DNA of 64,000 nt from Polaromonas sp. A23 (GCF_002001015.1 NZ_MUNO01000026.1:345743-409742), one strand, 5' to 3'. Positions 17,248 to 27,247 are shown, counted from the stretch's first letter. Translations and numbers: made by a program. The notes: generated from the sequence alone by a model not told the origin.

Positions 17248-18765
17248 ATGAAATCCCTGACCGGCCTGGACGCAACCTTTCTCTACCTTGAAACCCCCGA
17301 GATGCCCATGCACGTGGGTTCGCTCAATCTGTGCGAACTGCCTGCCGGTTTCAAGGGCAGCTTTCACAAGGCTGTGAAAGAGCACATCGGAAGGCGCATG
17401 CACCTTGCGCCTGTATTCAGCCGCAAGCTGGTGTTCATGCCGTTTGACTTGGGTCACCCGCTGTGGGTGGAGGCCGATGTGGTGGACATCGATTTTCATA
17501 TACGGCGTGTGCCCTGCTCCGCGCAAAAGCCGATGACGCTGGCGCAAGCGCACACCATGGTGGCCAAGCTGCACAGTGAGTTGATTGACCGCGCCCACCC
17601 GCTGTGGGAGTTTTATGTCTTTGACGCAATCAAGCTGCCTTCGGGTGAACGCGTTGGTGGCTTTTTCTCGAAAATCCACCATGCGGCGCTGGACGGCAAA
17701 GGTGGCGTGATGCTGGCCAACGCGATGCTGGACATGGGGCCGGTGCCGCGCGAAGTCCCGCCGCCCGACCCGGCGCGGCGCGGCAAAACGGCGGCGGACC
17801 TGAAGATCGGCAAGATGATTGGCTCGGTGTTTTCTAACTCACTGGCCCAGGTGGCCAAGCTGGCCAAGTCCCTGCCCGCTGCAGCCGGCACCTTGGGCAG
17901 CACGCTGGCCAAACAGTCGATGCAAGGCGACGGTGGCCGGCCGAAGATGCCGATGAAGCTGGCGCCGAAAAGCCCGTTCAACACCGGCGTCACGCAGGGC
18001 CGTGTGTTTGTCGCGGCCAGCGTGCCATTGGCCGAATGCAAGGCCATGGGCAAGGCCGTCGGCGGCAGCTTCAACGACGTGGCGCTGTGGATCTGCTCCA
18101 CCGCACTGCGCAGTTACTTGGCTAATCACGGCGGTGTACCAAGCAAATCGTTGGTCGCGGCCATGCCGGTGTCGCTGCGCGAAGCGGGCGCAAGCAATGC
18201 CGCCGAGCTGGGCAACCAGGTCAGCATGAGCCTGGTGGAGCTGGGCACTCACCTGGCCCATCCGCTCAAACGCATGAACGCCATCATGGCTTCCACCGCC
18301 AAGGTGAAGACATCGATGCAAAGCCTCAAGGGCCTCTTGCCAACGGACTACCCGTCACTGCTGGCACCCTGGCTGGTGGGCGGCGCGGCCAAGGCAGCGC
18401 TCAATGCCTACGGCAAAACCGGCCTGGCGAGCCGCCTGCCCATGGTGGCCAACCTTGCCATCTCCAACGTCCCGGGCCCACCGGTGGCCTTGTACCTGGC
18501 GGGTGCGCGCATTTTGAGTTTTCACCCGCTGTCCATCGTGCTGCACGGGCTGGCGCTGAACATCACTATTCAGACCTATGCGGGGCATGTCGACTTTGGC
18601 ATCGTCGCCGGTAAAAAGGCCTTGCCGCAGGCGCAAGACCTGGCGCAGGCCATTGAAGACGCCTTCCAACAGGCGCAGGCCCTGCTGGGGGCTGCACCGG
18701 CAACTGCCGCATCACCTACGAGGCAGGCAAGCCCAGTGAAAACCCGTAAGACTACTGTCGCCTAA
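17248..18765 (+). CDS. Wax ester synthase / acyl-CoA:diacylglycerol acyltransferase
   Basis: Makes wax esters or triacylglycerol from acyl-CoA and alcohols or diacylglycerol. 505 residues with the catalytic HHxxxDG motif at 144-150 (HHAALDG), family N-terminus LTGLDATFLYLETPEMPMHVG, and the conserved SNVPGPP motif in the C-terminal domain. The last about 25 residues are Ala/Thr-rich. An alpha/beta hydrolase follows in the same direction about 85 bp later, possibly acting on the same neutral lipids. Confidence 0.92.
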   Translation: MKSLTGLDATFLYLETPEMPMHVGSLNLCELPAGFKGSFHKAVKEHIGRRMHLAPVFSRKLVFMPFDLGHPLWVEADVVDIDFHIRRVPCSAQKPMTLAQAHTMVAKLHSELIDRAHPLWEFYVFDAIKLPSGERVGGFFSKIHHAALDGKGGVMLANAMLDMGPVPREVPPPDPARRGKTAADLKIGKMIGSVFSNSLAQVAKLAKSLPAAAGTLGSTLAKQSMQGDGGRPKMPMKLAPKSPFNTGVTQGRVFVAASVPLAECKAMGKAVGGSFNDVALWICSTALRSYLANHGGVPSKSLVAAMPVSLREAGASNAAELGNQVSMSLVELGTHLAHPLKRMNAIMASTAKVKTSMQSLKGLLPTDYPSLLAPWLVGGAAKAALNAYGKTGLASRLPMVANLAISNVPGPPVALYLAGARILSFHPLSIVLHGLALNITIQTYAGHVDFGIVAGKKALPQAQDLAQAIEDAFQQAQALLGAAPATAASPTRQASPVKTRKTTVA

Positions 18766-18850
18766 GAGACCCCACTAGAGAAGCCTCTCTCTACAAAAGC
18801 TACCCGCCACCCCAATACTGTTGCTGGTAAGAACAACAGAAAAACAAGCA

Positions 18851-19699
18851 ATGCTCCCCACCATGGCACGACCGGAACCAAAGCAGTCAGCGCAAAAGCA
18901 GTCAAAAAACCAGCAGCAAGAGCTGCACGACGGACCGCCACCTAACGCCTGGCTGCTGGCGCTGGAGTTTCGCGCCATCTGGGAGTTTGGCGCGCTGTTG
19001 CCTGCCTGGCCCATGCTGGCCCGGGCACCGCGCGGCGACGGCCACGGTGTGGTGGTCTTCCCTGGCCTCTCAGCCAATGACGGCTCCACCATCCCATTAC
19101 GCCGCTACCTGGACTCCCTGGGCTACCAGACCGGCGGATGGGAGCAAGGTTTTAATTTTGGCCCCCGTGCGGGGGTGCTGGAATCGGCCAGGGCCGGTGT
19201 CAAGCGTGCTTTTGACAGCAGCGGGCGCAAGGTCAGCTTGGTTGGCTGGAGCCTCGGGGGGGTGTATGCCCGTGAACTGGCCAAGGAGCTGCCGCACATG
19301 GTGCGCGGCGTCATTACGCTCGGGTCCCCGTTTGCCGGTTCACACAAGTCCACCAACGCCTGGCGCATTTACGAGTTGGCCAGCGGACGCAAGGTCGCTC
19401 GAGAAACAGAGAGCTACGACCTACCGACGGCACCACCGGTGCCGACCACCAGCATTTACTCCCGCAGCGACGGCATCGTGGCCTGGCAAGGCAGCGTGCA
19501 AAAACCTGCCTCCCACAATCCGCAAACCGAAAACATCGAGGTGGTGGCCAGCCATATCGGCCTGGGCGTGAACCCAAGCGCCTGGTGGGCTGTGGCCGAC
19601 CGGCTGGCTCAGCCCGAAGGCCAGTGGCAGCCGTTTGACCGCCCAGGCTTGTTCGGGCTCAAGAGCTTTATCTACCCGGACCCACAGCGTCCGGCCTGA
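18851..19699 (+). CDS. Alpha/beta hydrolase, lipase-like
   Basis: 282 residues from the ATG at 18851 (an internal ATG at 18863 or an upstream TTG at 18821 are alternatives). The nucleophile elbow GWSLGG places Ser at about 134. A downstream Asp (SRSDGIVAW) and His (EVVASHIGLG) fit the catalytic triad. The N-terminus is Gln/Lys-rich and not a signal peptide. Adjacent to a wax ester/TAG synthase, so a neutral lipid or ester is a plausible substrate. It overlaps the 3' end of a convergent DUF6463 gene by about 30 bp. Confidence 0.85.
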   Translation: MLPTMARPEPKQSAQKQSKNQQQELHDGPPPNAWLLALEFRAIWEFGALLPAWPMLARAPRGDGHGVVVFPGLSANDGSTIPLRRYLDSLGYQTGGWEQGFNFGPRAGVLESARAGVKRAFDSSGRKVSLVGWSLGGVYARELAKELPHMVRGVITLGSPFAGSHKSTNAWRIYELASGRKVARETESYDLPTAPPVPTTSIYSRSDGIVAWQGSVQKPASHNPQTENIEVVASHIGLGVNPSAWWAVADRLAQPEGQWQPFDRPGLFGLKSFIYPDPQRPA

Positions 19700-20042
19700 A
19701 CGCGCGGCCCAGCAGGGCCAGCGCCGGCGGCAGCAGCAACCAGGTGCCCGAGCGCGGCATCAGCAAGAGCACCAGTCCCACCACGAGCAGCATGCCAGCG
19801 CCCATTGGCAAGGGCGGCGGAACATGCGCTTTCTCCAGACTGTCGACCAGTGCGCCTACCACCAACAGGAGCAGGCCTGCGATCAGGAACCAAGCGGCAT
19901 GCCCGCGTGCTACATCACCGGCCACCACATCGAAAACGCCTGCCCCCAAGATATCGACCCAAGCGGCGTGGTGTTTAACCATTGCCACGGGCATGTGCAC
20001 AACGCCGACGGCCATGATCCAGCGGCCTATCCATCTTTTCAT
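19668..20042 (-). CDS. DUF6463 small membrane protein
   Basis: 124 residues, four hydrophobic spans (VVHMPVAMVKH; AAWFLIAGLLLLVVGALVDSL; MLLVVGLVLLLMPRSGTWLLL). The start at 20042 has AGGAAG upstream. The pattern AAWFLIAG and MPRSGTWLLLPPAL fits DUF6463. Function unknown. Divergent from an AraC-type regulator across 94 bp, which makes it a likely regulatory target. Confidence 0.75.
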   Translation of the reverse strand: MKRWIGRWIMAVGVVHMPVAMVKHHAAWVDILGAGVFDVVAGDVARGHAAWFLIAGLLLLVVGALVDSLEKAHVPPPLPMGAGMLLVVGLVLLLMPRSGTWLLLPPALALLGRAFRPDAVGPGR

Positions 20043-20136
20043 TTCGCTTCCTTTCAATAGAAGCCGCCACTGTGCCCGCGTGACCACGCGCCGTCTTGAA
20101 CGATTCCGGCATTCCGCTGCTGTACGATCCGGGAAC

Positions 20137-20988
20137 ATGCCGCCACCCGAGAACGACTTCGCTGCCACGGCCCGGGTCATCGCGCCGACTACACCACTCG
20201 CCTCGTGCGTGCGCGCCTATGTCATTCGCAACACCACGGGTCGCACACCGTTGCCGCCAGCACAGCGCCTGAACCGCTTTCCGGCTTCGCCGATGTGCAG
20301 CATCAGCTGGATCATCCAGGGCGAGGTGATGGCGCTGGAAACCGGGCTGCCCACACCACGAGCAGCATTGGGCGGACCGCAGACCCAGCCGCGCGTCAGC
20401 CAGAACCCGGGACCGGTACATGTCTTCATCGTGTTGTTCTTTCCGCAGGCCTTGCATGCGCTGACCGGGCTGGACATGTCACGCCAGGTTGACCGTTTCG
20501 TCGCGTTGGGCGACGTGCTCGATGGTCCCTGGCTCGCGCTGTCGCAGCAAGTCTTAGCCGCCGCGGACGACGCCACGCGCGTGGCCTTGATCGCGAACTT
20601 CCTGGAACCACGCTGGCAGGCAGCGCGCAGCGCCGGAGCGGCGCCCGGCAGCGTGCTGGGAGATTGGGTGAACAGCCTGGCGATCCATGTAGCGGCTTCG
20701 GGCTGGGGCCGTAGCGCGCGCAATATTGAGCGGCGCATCAAGATCTGGGCCGGCCAGCCCTTGCGCGTCCTGCGCCGCTACCGACGCGCCGAGCGATCCT
20801 TACTGGAAAGCCGCGCCGACCTGGAAGCGGGCACCGTCTCCTGGGCGGAGGCGGCCGCCCAGGGCGGGTATGCCGACCAGCCGCACCTGAGCCGCGAGGT
20901 GCGCGCCATCACCGGCCTGCCGCCGGGCGAACTGGCGCGGCGCATCAGGGACGACGAAAGCTACTGGGTCTACCAGATCTGGTCTTGA
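20137..20988 (+). CDS. AraC family transcriptional regulator
   Basis: 283 residues. The C-terminal third has the AraC helix-turn-helix pair: RRIKIWAGQPLRVLRRYRR, then VSWAEAAAQGGYADQPHLS and ITGLPPGEL. The N-terminal sensor half shows no known ligand motif. Divergent from the DUF6463 gene, sharing a 94-bp promoter region. Confidence 0.88.
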   Translation: MPPPENDFAATARVIAPTTPLASCVRAYVIRNTTGRTPLPPAQRLNRFPASPMCSISWIIQGEVMALETGLPTPRAALGGPQTQPRVSQNPGPVHVFIVLFFPQALHALTGLDMSRQVDRFVALGDVLDGPWLALSQQVLAAADDATRVALIANFLEPRWQAARSAGAAPGSVLGDWVNSLAIHVAASGWGRSARNIERRIKIWAGQPLRVLRRYRRAERSLLESRADLEAGTVSWAEAAAQGGYADQPHLSREVRAITGLPPGELARRIRDDESYWVYQIWS

Positions 20989-20998
20989 GCTTGGCGGC

Positions 20999-21544
20999 TC
21001 AAGCCTTCTTGGCCTGTTCCCGGTTGTAGTTGGCGATGCCGTCGGTGATTTCCTTGTGGGCCGATTCCGTGCCTTCCCAGCCGTTGATCTTGACCCACTT
21101 GCCTTCTTCCAGATCTTTGTAGTGCTCGAAGAAGTGCGCAATAGTTTTCAGGCGCAGCGGGTTCATGTCTTCAGGCTTTTGCCACTGGGTGTACAGCGAG
21201 CATTTCTTGTCGACGGGAACCGCCAACACCTTGCCGTCTTCGCCGGCTTCGTCGGTCATCTTCAAAATACCGATGGCGCGGCAGGTGACGACCACGCCGG
21301 GAATCAATGGCACCGGCGTGATCACCAGCACATCCACCGGATCACCGTCACCGCTCAAGGTTTTGGGCACATAACCGTAGTTGGTCGGGTAGTGCATGGA
21401 GGTGCTCATGAAGCGGTCGACAAAAATGGCGCCGGATTCCTTGTCTACTTCGTACTTCACCGGGTCGGCGTTCATCGGAATTTCGATGATGACGTTGAAA
21501 GCTTCGGGGGCGTTTTTGCCGGGGGTAACTTTATCGAGGGACAT
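20999..21544 (-). CDS. ppa: Soluble inorganic pyrophosphatase (family I)
   Basis: Hydrolyses pyrophosphate in the cytoplasm, pulling biosynthetic reactions forward. 181 residues with the family signature DGDPVDVLV and metal-binding acidic residues ([28 protein letters not shown]). Divergent from the membrane proton pyrophosphatase, giving both PPase types on one 228-bp promoter region. Confidence 0.96.
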   Translation of the reverse strand: MSLDKVTPGKNAPEAFNVIIEIPMNADPVKYEVDKESGAIFVDRFMSTSMHYPTNYGYVPKTLSGDGDPVDVLVITPVPLIPGVVVTCRAIGILKMTDEAGEDGKVLAVPVDKKCSLYTQWQKPEDMNPLRLKTIAHFFEHYKDLEEGKWVKINGWEGTESAHKEITDGIANYNREQAKKA

Positions 21545-21772
21545 GGTCTCTTTGTGTTGAAGTAATGAAAAAAGTAAAAGGATCAGTTGGTATTTACCCT
21601 CATTTTACTGATTCACACCTGACGCTTCGCCAAGTTGTCACGTTTTGGCGTTAAATTTCAAAGGTTGGCCAATCGTCTCCACGCATGTTGAGAGCAACGA
21701 GGAAGCAACGCAGCGGGGGCACCGCTAGCGTGGCGCCCCCTCCAAGCGAAAAACAACGTAGGAGATTTCTCT

Positions 21773-23995
21773 ATGACAGGCAACTCAGCGCTCATTCTTG
21801 CGCTCATTTGCGGACTGGTCGCCGTAGCTTACGGTTTCTGGGCCCGCAGCTGGATTCTTTCCCAGGACGCCGGCAACCCGCGCATGCAGGAGATCGCAGC
21901 CGCGATCCAGACCGGCGCCGCCGCCTACCTGGCGCGCCAATACAAAACCATTGCCATCGTCGGCGTCGTGCTGGCGATCCTGATCGGCATTTTCCTGGAC
22001 GTACCCAGCGCTATCGGTTTTGTGGTCGGCGCCGTGCTTTCCGGCGCCTGCGGCTTCATTGGCATGAATGTCTCGGTGCGCGCCAACGTGCGCACCGCGC
22101 AGGCCGCCACCAAAGGCATTGGCCCCGCGCTTGACGTCGCTTTCCGCGGCGGCGCCATCACTGGCATGCTGGTGGTCGGCCTGGGCCTGCTGGGCGTCAC
22201 GGCGTTCTACTGGTTCCTCGTCGGCAACGGCAACTACAAGCCCGACAGCAACCTGGCCGCCTTGCTGAACCCGCTGATCGGTTTTGCCTTCGGCTCCTCG
22301 CTGATCTCCATCTTCGCCCGTCTGGGCGGCGGCATTTTCACCAAGGGCGCTGACGTCGGCGCCGATCTGGTGGGCAAGGTCGAGGCCGGTATTCCGGAAG
22401 ACGACCCACGCAACCCGGCCGTGATTGCCGACAACGTGGGCGACAACGTCGGCGACTGCGCCGGCATGGCTGCCGACCTGTTTGAGACCTACGCCGTCAC
22501 GCTGATTGCCACCATGGTTCTGGGCGCCCTGCTCGTCACCAACGCCGGCACCAGCGCGGTGGTGTACCCACTCGCGCTCGGCGCGGTGTCCATCATCGCG
22601 TCCATCATCGGCTGCTTCTTCGTGAAGGCCTCGCCCGGCATGACCAACGTGATGCCAGCGCTGTACAAAGGCCTGGCCGTCGCCGGCGGCCTGTCGCTGA
22701 TCGCGTTTTACTTCGTCACCACCTGGCTGATCCCCGACAACGCCATCAAGGCCGCTGGTTCGCAGATGGCCCTGTTCGGCGCCTGCGCCGTTGGCCTGGT
22801 GTTGACTGGCGCGTTGGTCTGGATCACCGAGTACTACACCGGCACGCAGTACGCACCGGTCAAGCACATTGCCCAGGCATCAACCACCGGGCACGGCACC
22901 AACATCATTGCCGGCCTCGGCGTCTCCATGCGCTCGACCGCCTGGCCGGTGATTTTTGTGTGTATCGCGATCTGGGTTTCGTTCTACCTCGCCGGTCTGT
23001 ACGGCATCGCGATTGCGGCCACATCCATGCTGAGCATGGCCGGTATCGTGGTGGCACTGGACGCTTACGGCCCCATCACCGACAACGCCGGCGGTATCGC
23101 TGAAATGGCAGACATGCCGGCCAGCGTTCGCGACATCACCGACCCGCTGGACGCCGTGGGCAACACCACCAAGGCCGTGACCAAGGGTTACGCCATCGGT
23201 TCCGCCGGCCTGGCTGCGCTGGTGCTGTTTGCCGACTACACCCACAAGCTCGAAGCCTACGGCCGGGCCATCACCTTCGACCTGAGCAACCCGATGGTTA
23301 TCATTGGCCTCTTCATCGGCGGCCTGATTCCCTACCTCTTCGGCGCCATGGCAATGGAAGCCGTGGGCCGCGCAGCCGGTGCAGTGGTGGTTGAAGTACG
23401 CCGCCAGTTCCGCGACATCAAGGGCATCATGGACGGCACGGGCAAGCCCGAGTACGACACCGCCGTCGACATGCTGACCACCGCGGCCATCAAGGAAATG
23501 ATGATCCCCTCGCTGCTGCCTGTGGTGGTGCCGATTCTTGTCGGCCTGCTGCTGGGGCCCGCAGCGCTGGGCGGCCTGCTGATGGGCACCATCGTGACAG
23601 GTCTTTTCGTGGCGATCTCGATGTGCACCGGTGGCGGCGCCTGGGACAACGCCAAAAAGTACATTGAAGACGGCAACCACGGCGGCAAGGGTTCCGAGAC
23701 GCACAAAGCCGCTGTGACCGGTGACACCGTGGGCGACCCCTACAAGGACACGGCCGGCCCGGCCATCAACCCGCTGATCAAGATCATCAATATCGTGGCG
23801 CTGCTGATCGTGCCGCTGATGATGAAGTTCCACGGCGGCACCGCCAATGCAGCACCGGCCACCCCTGTGGCAGCCCCCGCTGCGATGAGCGCACCGGCCG
23901 CACCTGTGGCAACACCCGTGGCACCGGCCATGCCCGCACCGGCGCCCACCCAGGCGCCGGCGGCAGCGGCTACGCCGACGCCAGCCACCAAATAA
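21773..23995 (+). CDS. hppA: Membrane-bound H+-translocating pyrophosphatase, K+-independent type
   Basis: Couples pyrophosphate hydrolysis to ion pumping across the inner membrane. 740 residues, about 16 spans, with the substrate motif [13 protein letters not shown] and second acidic cluster [19 protein letters not shown]. The [15 protein letters not shown] segment has Lys and Thr at the two diagnostic positions (460/463), marking K+-independent H+ pumps rather than Na+ pumps. The last about 50 residues are an Ala/Pro-rich tail, unusual for the family. GGAG precedes the ATG. Confidence 0.95.
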   Translation: MTGNSALILALICGLVAVAYGFWARSWILSQDAGNPRMQEIAAAIQTGAAAYLARQYKTIAIVGVVLAILIGIFLDVPSAIGFVVGAVLSGACGFIGMNVSVRANVRTAQAATKGIGPALDVAFRGGAITGMLVVGLGLLGVTAFYWFLVGNGNYKPDSNLAALLNPLIGFAFGSSLISIFARLGGGIFTKGADVGADLVGKVEAGIPEDDPRNPAVIADNVGDNVGDCAGMAADLFETYAVTLIATMVLGALLVTNAGTSAVVYPLALGAVSIIASIIGCFFVKASPGMTNVMPALYKGLAVAGGLSLIAFYFVTTWLIPDNAIKAAGSQMALFGACAVGLVLTGALVWITEYYTGTQYAPVKHIAQASTTGHGTNIIAGLGVSMRSTAWPVIFVCIAIWVSFYLAGLYGIAIAATSMLSMAGIVVALDAYGPITDNAGGIAEMADMPASVRDITDPLDAVGNTTKAVTKGYAIGSAGLAALVLFADYTHKLEAYGRAITFDLSNPMVIIGLFIGGLIPYLFGAMAMEAVGRAAGAVVVEVRRQFRDIKGIMDGTGKPEYDTAVDMLTTAAIKEMMIPSLLPVVVPILVGLLLGPAALGGLLMGTIVTGLFVAISMCTGGGAWDNAKKYIEDGNHGGKGSETHKAAVTGDTVGDPYKDTAGPAINPLIKIINIVALLIVPLMMKFHGGTANAAPATPVAAPAAMSAPAAPVATPVAPAMPAPAPTQAPAAAATPTPATK

Positions 23996-24021
23996 AAGAA
24001 GAAAAAGCCACGCTTTACTTC

Positions 24022-24045
24022 GGCCCGCTTCGGCGGGCCTTTTTT
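24022..24045 (+). terminator. Intrinsic terminator after hppA
   Basis: GGCCCGC (24022-24028), TTCG loop, GCGGGCC (24033-24039), then six T. It overlaps the last codons of the convergent tetR gene. Confidence 0.92.
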
Positions 24046-24685
24046 ATGGCTGCGGCCCGGCCAACACGGCACGCACCAGCGCGCTGCACGCGGGTGTGAG
24101 CGTGGCCAGCTCTGCAGTACGGTTGCCCTCGATGGCCTGCAGCACCAGTTCATTGATGCCGCCCACCACCGCCATGGCCATGGCCGCTGTCAGCGACTCG
24201 TCCTGCGGGCTGTGCTGGTGGCCGGCGTGAACGACCTGCACCACAAAGTCGGCCAGTTCCTGGTTCATGCGGCGCCGTACCTGCAGGCCTTCAGCGCCAA
24301 GGCCGAGGATTTCAATAAAAAGGGTACGCAGCAACGCCGGGTTGCTGGCCAGGCAGCCCAGGTAGGCATTCAGCGCGCGGTCGACCTGCGTCTCCCAGTC
24401 GCGGCTGGGATCAATGGCTTCCTTCAGCACCTTGAACGCCCCATGGCTGGAGGCCACATAAAGCGCAATCAGGCAGTCTTTCTTGGTGGCAAAACATTCG
24501 TAGAAGGTGCGCTTGGAAACGCCGGCTTCACGCACGATGTCTGCCACCGTAGTGTCGGCGTAGCCCTTCAGGGCCACGCTGTACGCCATGCCTTCAAGCA
24601 GGCGGGAGCGGTAGGCGGTGACGGGATCGCGGTCCAGGGACGCGACTTCAGGCGGTATTGGGTCGGTGCGCATTGTTAAAACCAT
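24044..24685 (-). CDS. TetR family transcriptional regulator
   Basis: About 213 residues from the ATG at 24685 (ATG at 24673 is possible). The N-terminal helix-turn-helix is typical: YRSRLLEGMAYSVALKGYAD, then TTVADIVREAGVSKRTFYECF. The C-terminal ligand domain is not recognisable. It faces a di-metal protein gene, and two identical-geometry GGTAC-N6-GTACC palindromes lie on that gene's promoter. Self-regulation is likely as well, since one operator is only about 35 bp from its own start. Confidence 0.9.
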   Translation of the reverse strand: MVLTMRTDPIPPEVASLDRDPVTAYRSRLLEGMAYSVALKGYADTTVADIVREAGVSKRTFYECFATKKDCLIALYVASSHGAFKVLKEAIDPSRDWETQVDRALNAYLGCLASNPALLRTLFIEILGLGAEGLQVRRRMNQELADFVVQVVHAGHQHSPQDESLTAAMAMAVVGGINELVLQAIEGNRTAELATLTPACSALVRAVLAGPQP

Positions 24686-24718
24686 ATCACCCCTTGGAAC
24701 CTGGTATGAATACTTGTT

Positions 24719-24734
24719 GGTACTTGACAGTACC
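24719..24734. promoter_or_regulatory. Operator 1 (GGTAC-N6-GTACC)
   Basis: Perfect palindrome GGTACTTGACAGTACC, overlapping the -35 box TTGACA (24724-24729). Same arms and spacing as operator 2; the centres are 42 bp apart, four helical turns. Confidence 0.8.
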
Positions 24735-24752
24735 ACAAGCTCACCCTATAGT
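24724..24752 (+). promoter_or_regulatory. Sigma-70 promoter of the di-metal protein gene
   Basis: TTGACA (24724-24729), 17-bp spacer, TATAGT (24747-24752); the start is expected near 24759. A near-consensus promoter placed between two TetR-type operators. Confidence 0.8.
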
Positions 24753-24760
24753 CAGCCCAT

Positions 24761-24776
24761 GGTACCCTCCGGTACC
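24761..24776. promoter_or_regulatory. Operator 2 (GGTAC-N6-GTACC)
   Basis: Perfect palindrome GGTACCCTCCGGTACC directly after the predicted transcription start and 21 bp before the ATG of the regulated gene. Confidence 0.78.
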
Positions 24777-24797
24777 AAACTATCGACCGGAGAAGAC

Positions 24798-25622
24798 ATG
24801 AGCGAACTTGTGGTGCGCCGCCTGCTGATTGACCTTGAAACGCCGTTGCCGCGCCATTGGTGCGAAGGCGATACGTTTCGCACGGCCTTTTTCAATGCGC
24901 TCTCGATGAGTTTTCCGGTCGGTGAACAGTTTTTCATTGATTCTGTGCGCAACGGCCTGAAAGCCCTGCCCGCCGAATTGCAGGACAAGTACAAAGCGGA
25001 AGTCCAGGGTTTCATCGGCCAGGAAGCCACCCACCGCCGGATTCACAGCCTGTTCAATGGGCACCTCGAAAAGCAGGGCCTGGTCAACGACTGGGCGCCC
25101 CGCGCCGAGCGCAACATGCAGTTGCTTGCCGACACCAATCCGCTTCATGCACTGGCAATCACCGCCGCCAACGAACATTTCACCGCGATTCTTGCCGAGT
25201 GGATGCTGCGCAACCATGACATGCTCGACGGCTGCGAGCCGCGCCTGAAAACCATGTGGCTGTGGCATTGCGCCGAAGAGTCGGAGCATAAAAATACGGC
25301 CTTCGATGTGTACACCGCGCTCGGCGGAAGCCACGAGTGGCGCATCAAGTGGTTCCGCCGAATCACCACCGTGTTCTTGACCGACACCTTGCGCCAGACC
25401 GTCAACAACCTGCATCACGACGGTACCTTGTGGCAATGGCGCACATGGAAAAGCGCGGCCGCTTTCCTTTTTGGCCAGCGCGGCCTGGTGCGCCAGACCT
25501 TCAAGCCCTGGCGCGAATACCTGCGTGAAGGCTTCCACCCCGACCAGCAGGCCAGCGAGCTGTCGGCACGTTGGCTGACAGACAACATCAAAGCGTATAC
25601 CGCTGTCGGCGCTGCAACCTGA
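24798..25622 (+). CDS. Metal-dependent hydrolase family protein (PF10118-like, ferritin-like helical)
   Basis: 274 residues. Three repeated acidic/His motifs fit a di-metal helical bundle: QEATHRRIH, NEHFTAILAE and HCAEESEHKNTAFD. These match proteins annotated as 'metal-dependent hydrolase' (PF10118), whose reaction is not established. GGAGAAG precedes the ATG. Its promoter carries two TetR operators, so it is probably inducible by a hydrophobic ligand. An aldehyde dehydrogenase follows 130 bp later. Confidence 0.82.
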   Translation: MSELVVRRLLIDLETPLPRHWCEGDTFRTAFFNALSMSFPVGEQFFIDSVRNGLKALPAELQDKYKAEVQGFIGQEATHRRIHSLFNGHLEKQGLVNDWAPRAERNMQLLADTNPLHALAITAANEHFTAILAEWMLRNHDMLDGCEPRLKTMWLWHCAEESEHKNTAFDVYTALGGSHEWRIKWFRRITTVFLTDTLRQTVNNLHHDGTLWQWRTWKSAAAFLFGQRGLVRQTFKPWREYLREGFHPDQQASELSARWLTDNIKAYTAVGAAT

Positions 25623-25651
25623 ATTGCCACGCTTCGAAGGCGGTTTTATCT

Positions 25652-25700
25652 GCTATCTATTTTGTAGCATGCCGCGCCCGTTAAATAAGGGCTGAGCCCC
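25652..25700. repeat. Family B repeat, intergenic
   Basis: GCTATCTATTTTGTAGCATG through CGCGCCCGTTAAATAAGGGCT to GAGCCCC, between the PF10118-like gene and the aldehyde dehydrogenase. The best-preserved right half in the window. Confidence 0.82.
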
Positions 25701-25751
25701 GATTGGGCCTGACATCCGGTCGCGGGCGTGTTTTCACGCAAAATCGCAGGC

Positions 25752-27185
25752 ATGCAACTCAATTACATTGCCAACGCGTCGGTTCGCTCCTCTTCGGGGA
25801 AAACGATTCCGGTCATCGATCCCTCTGACGGCCAAGCCTTTGACGAGATCCAGCGCAGCAATGCGCAGGACATTGACCACGCCGTTCAGGCCGCGCATGA
25901 CTGCATGGACACGGTCTGGCGCAAGATCACCGCCGCCGAGCGTGGCCGGTTGCTGATGCGGCTGGCGGAGAAGGTCGAGCAGCATGCAGACGAGCTCGCG
26001 ATGATCGAGCAGCGCGACTGCGGCAAGCCCACCAAGCAGGCCAAGGCCGACGCCGCTGCGCTGGTGCGTTACTTCGAGTTTTATGCCGGCGCCTGCGACA
26101 AGCTGCATGGCGAGACCCTGCCCTACCTGGACGGCTACAGCGTGATGACCTGGCGCGAGCCGCACGGCGTGACCGGCCACATCATTCCGTGGAACTACCC
26201 GATGCAGATTTTCGGCCGCAGCGTGGGCGGCGCACTGGCCGCCGGCAATGTCTGCGTGGTCAAGCCGGCCGAAGACGCCTGCCTGTCGCTGATCCGCGTG
26301 GCGCAGCTCGCAGCCGAAGCCGGCTTTCCGGCCGGCGCCATCAACATCGTCACCGGTTACGGCCATGAAGTCGGCGACGCTCTCGCGCGCCACAAGGGCA
26401 TTCACCACATCAGCTTCACCGGCAGCCCCAAGATTGGAACTTTGATCCAGCAGGTCGCGGCCGAACGCCACTGCCCGGTTACGCTGGAGCTGGGCGGCAA
26501 AAGCCCGCAGATCGTGTTTGCCGACGCTGACCTCGACGCTGCCATCCCGGCCGTCATCAATGCCATCGTGCAAAACGCCGGCCAGACCTGCTCGGCCGGC
26601 TCCCGCCTGCTGGTAGACGAGATGATTTACGAGCCGCTGCTGGAGCGCCTGGGCCAGGCCTTCGAACGGCTGCGCGTCGGCCCCGCCACGATGGACCTGG
26701 ACGTCGGTCCGCTGATCCGCCAGACGCAGCAGCAGCGCGTCTGGGACTTCCTGAGCGACGCGCAGGTGGCAGGCATACCGATGGTCGCGCAGGGCGAGAT
26801 CGTCGACGAAGCGCCAGACACCGGCTTTTACCAGGCACCCACGCTGCTGCGCGATGTGCCGGTGATGCACCGCCTGGCGCAGGAAGAAGTGTTTGGCCCG
26901 GTGCTTTGCGCCATGAGTTTCAGGGACGAAAACCACGCCGTCGAACTCGCCAACGCCACCCAGTTCGGCCTGGTGGCCGGCATCTGGACCCGTGACGGCT
27001 CACGCCAGTTCCGCATGGCTAAACGCGTTCAGAGCGGCCAGGTCTTCATCAACAACTACGGCGCCGGCGGCGGCGTCGAACTGCCCTTCGGCGGCGTCAA
27101 GTCGTCGGGCTATGGGCGGGAGAAAGGCTTTGAGGCGCTGTATGGCTTCACCACGCTGAAGACGGTGGCCATCAAACACGGCTAG
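25752..27185 (+). CDS. NAD(P)+-dependent aldehyde dehydrogenase
   Basis: 477 residues from the ATG at 25752. The active-site motifs LELGGKSPQ (general base Glu) and NAGQTCSAGSR (catalytic Cys) are present, as are PWNYPMQIF and the C-terminal LPFGGVKSSGYGREKG. It resembles betaine/gamma-aminobutyraldehyde-type ALDHs, but the substrate cannot be assigned. It may act with the upstream TetR-regulated gene, although a family B repeat separates them. Confidence 0.92.
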   Translation: MQLNYIANASVRSSSGKTIPVIDPSDGQAFDEIQRSNAQDIDHAVQAAHDCMDTVWRKITAAERGRLLMRLAEKVEQHADELAMIEQRDCGKPTKQAKADAAALVRYFEFYAGACDKLHGETLPYLDGYSVMTWREPHGVTGHIIPWNYPMQIFGRSVGGALAAGNVCVVKPAEDACLSLIRVAQLAAEAGFPAGAINIVTGYGHEVGDALARHKGIHHISFTGSPKIGTLIQQVAAERHCPVTLELGGKSPQIVFADADLDAAIPAVINAIVQNAGQTCSAGSRLLVDEMIYEPLLERLGQAFERLRVGPATMDLDVGPLIRQTQQQRVWDFLSDAQVAGIPMVAQGEIVDEAPDTGFYQAPTLLRDVPVMHRLAQEEVFGPVLCAMSFRDENHAVELANATQFGLVAGIWTRDGSRQFRMAKRVQSGQVFINNYGAGGGVELPFGGVKSSGYGREKGFEALYGFTTLKTVAIKHG

Positions 27186-27247
27186 AGCCTAAGGAAATTT
27201 CTTCGCATCAAAGAGGGAGGTTTTTGCGCCCCCGCGCTCCTCCCCTG

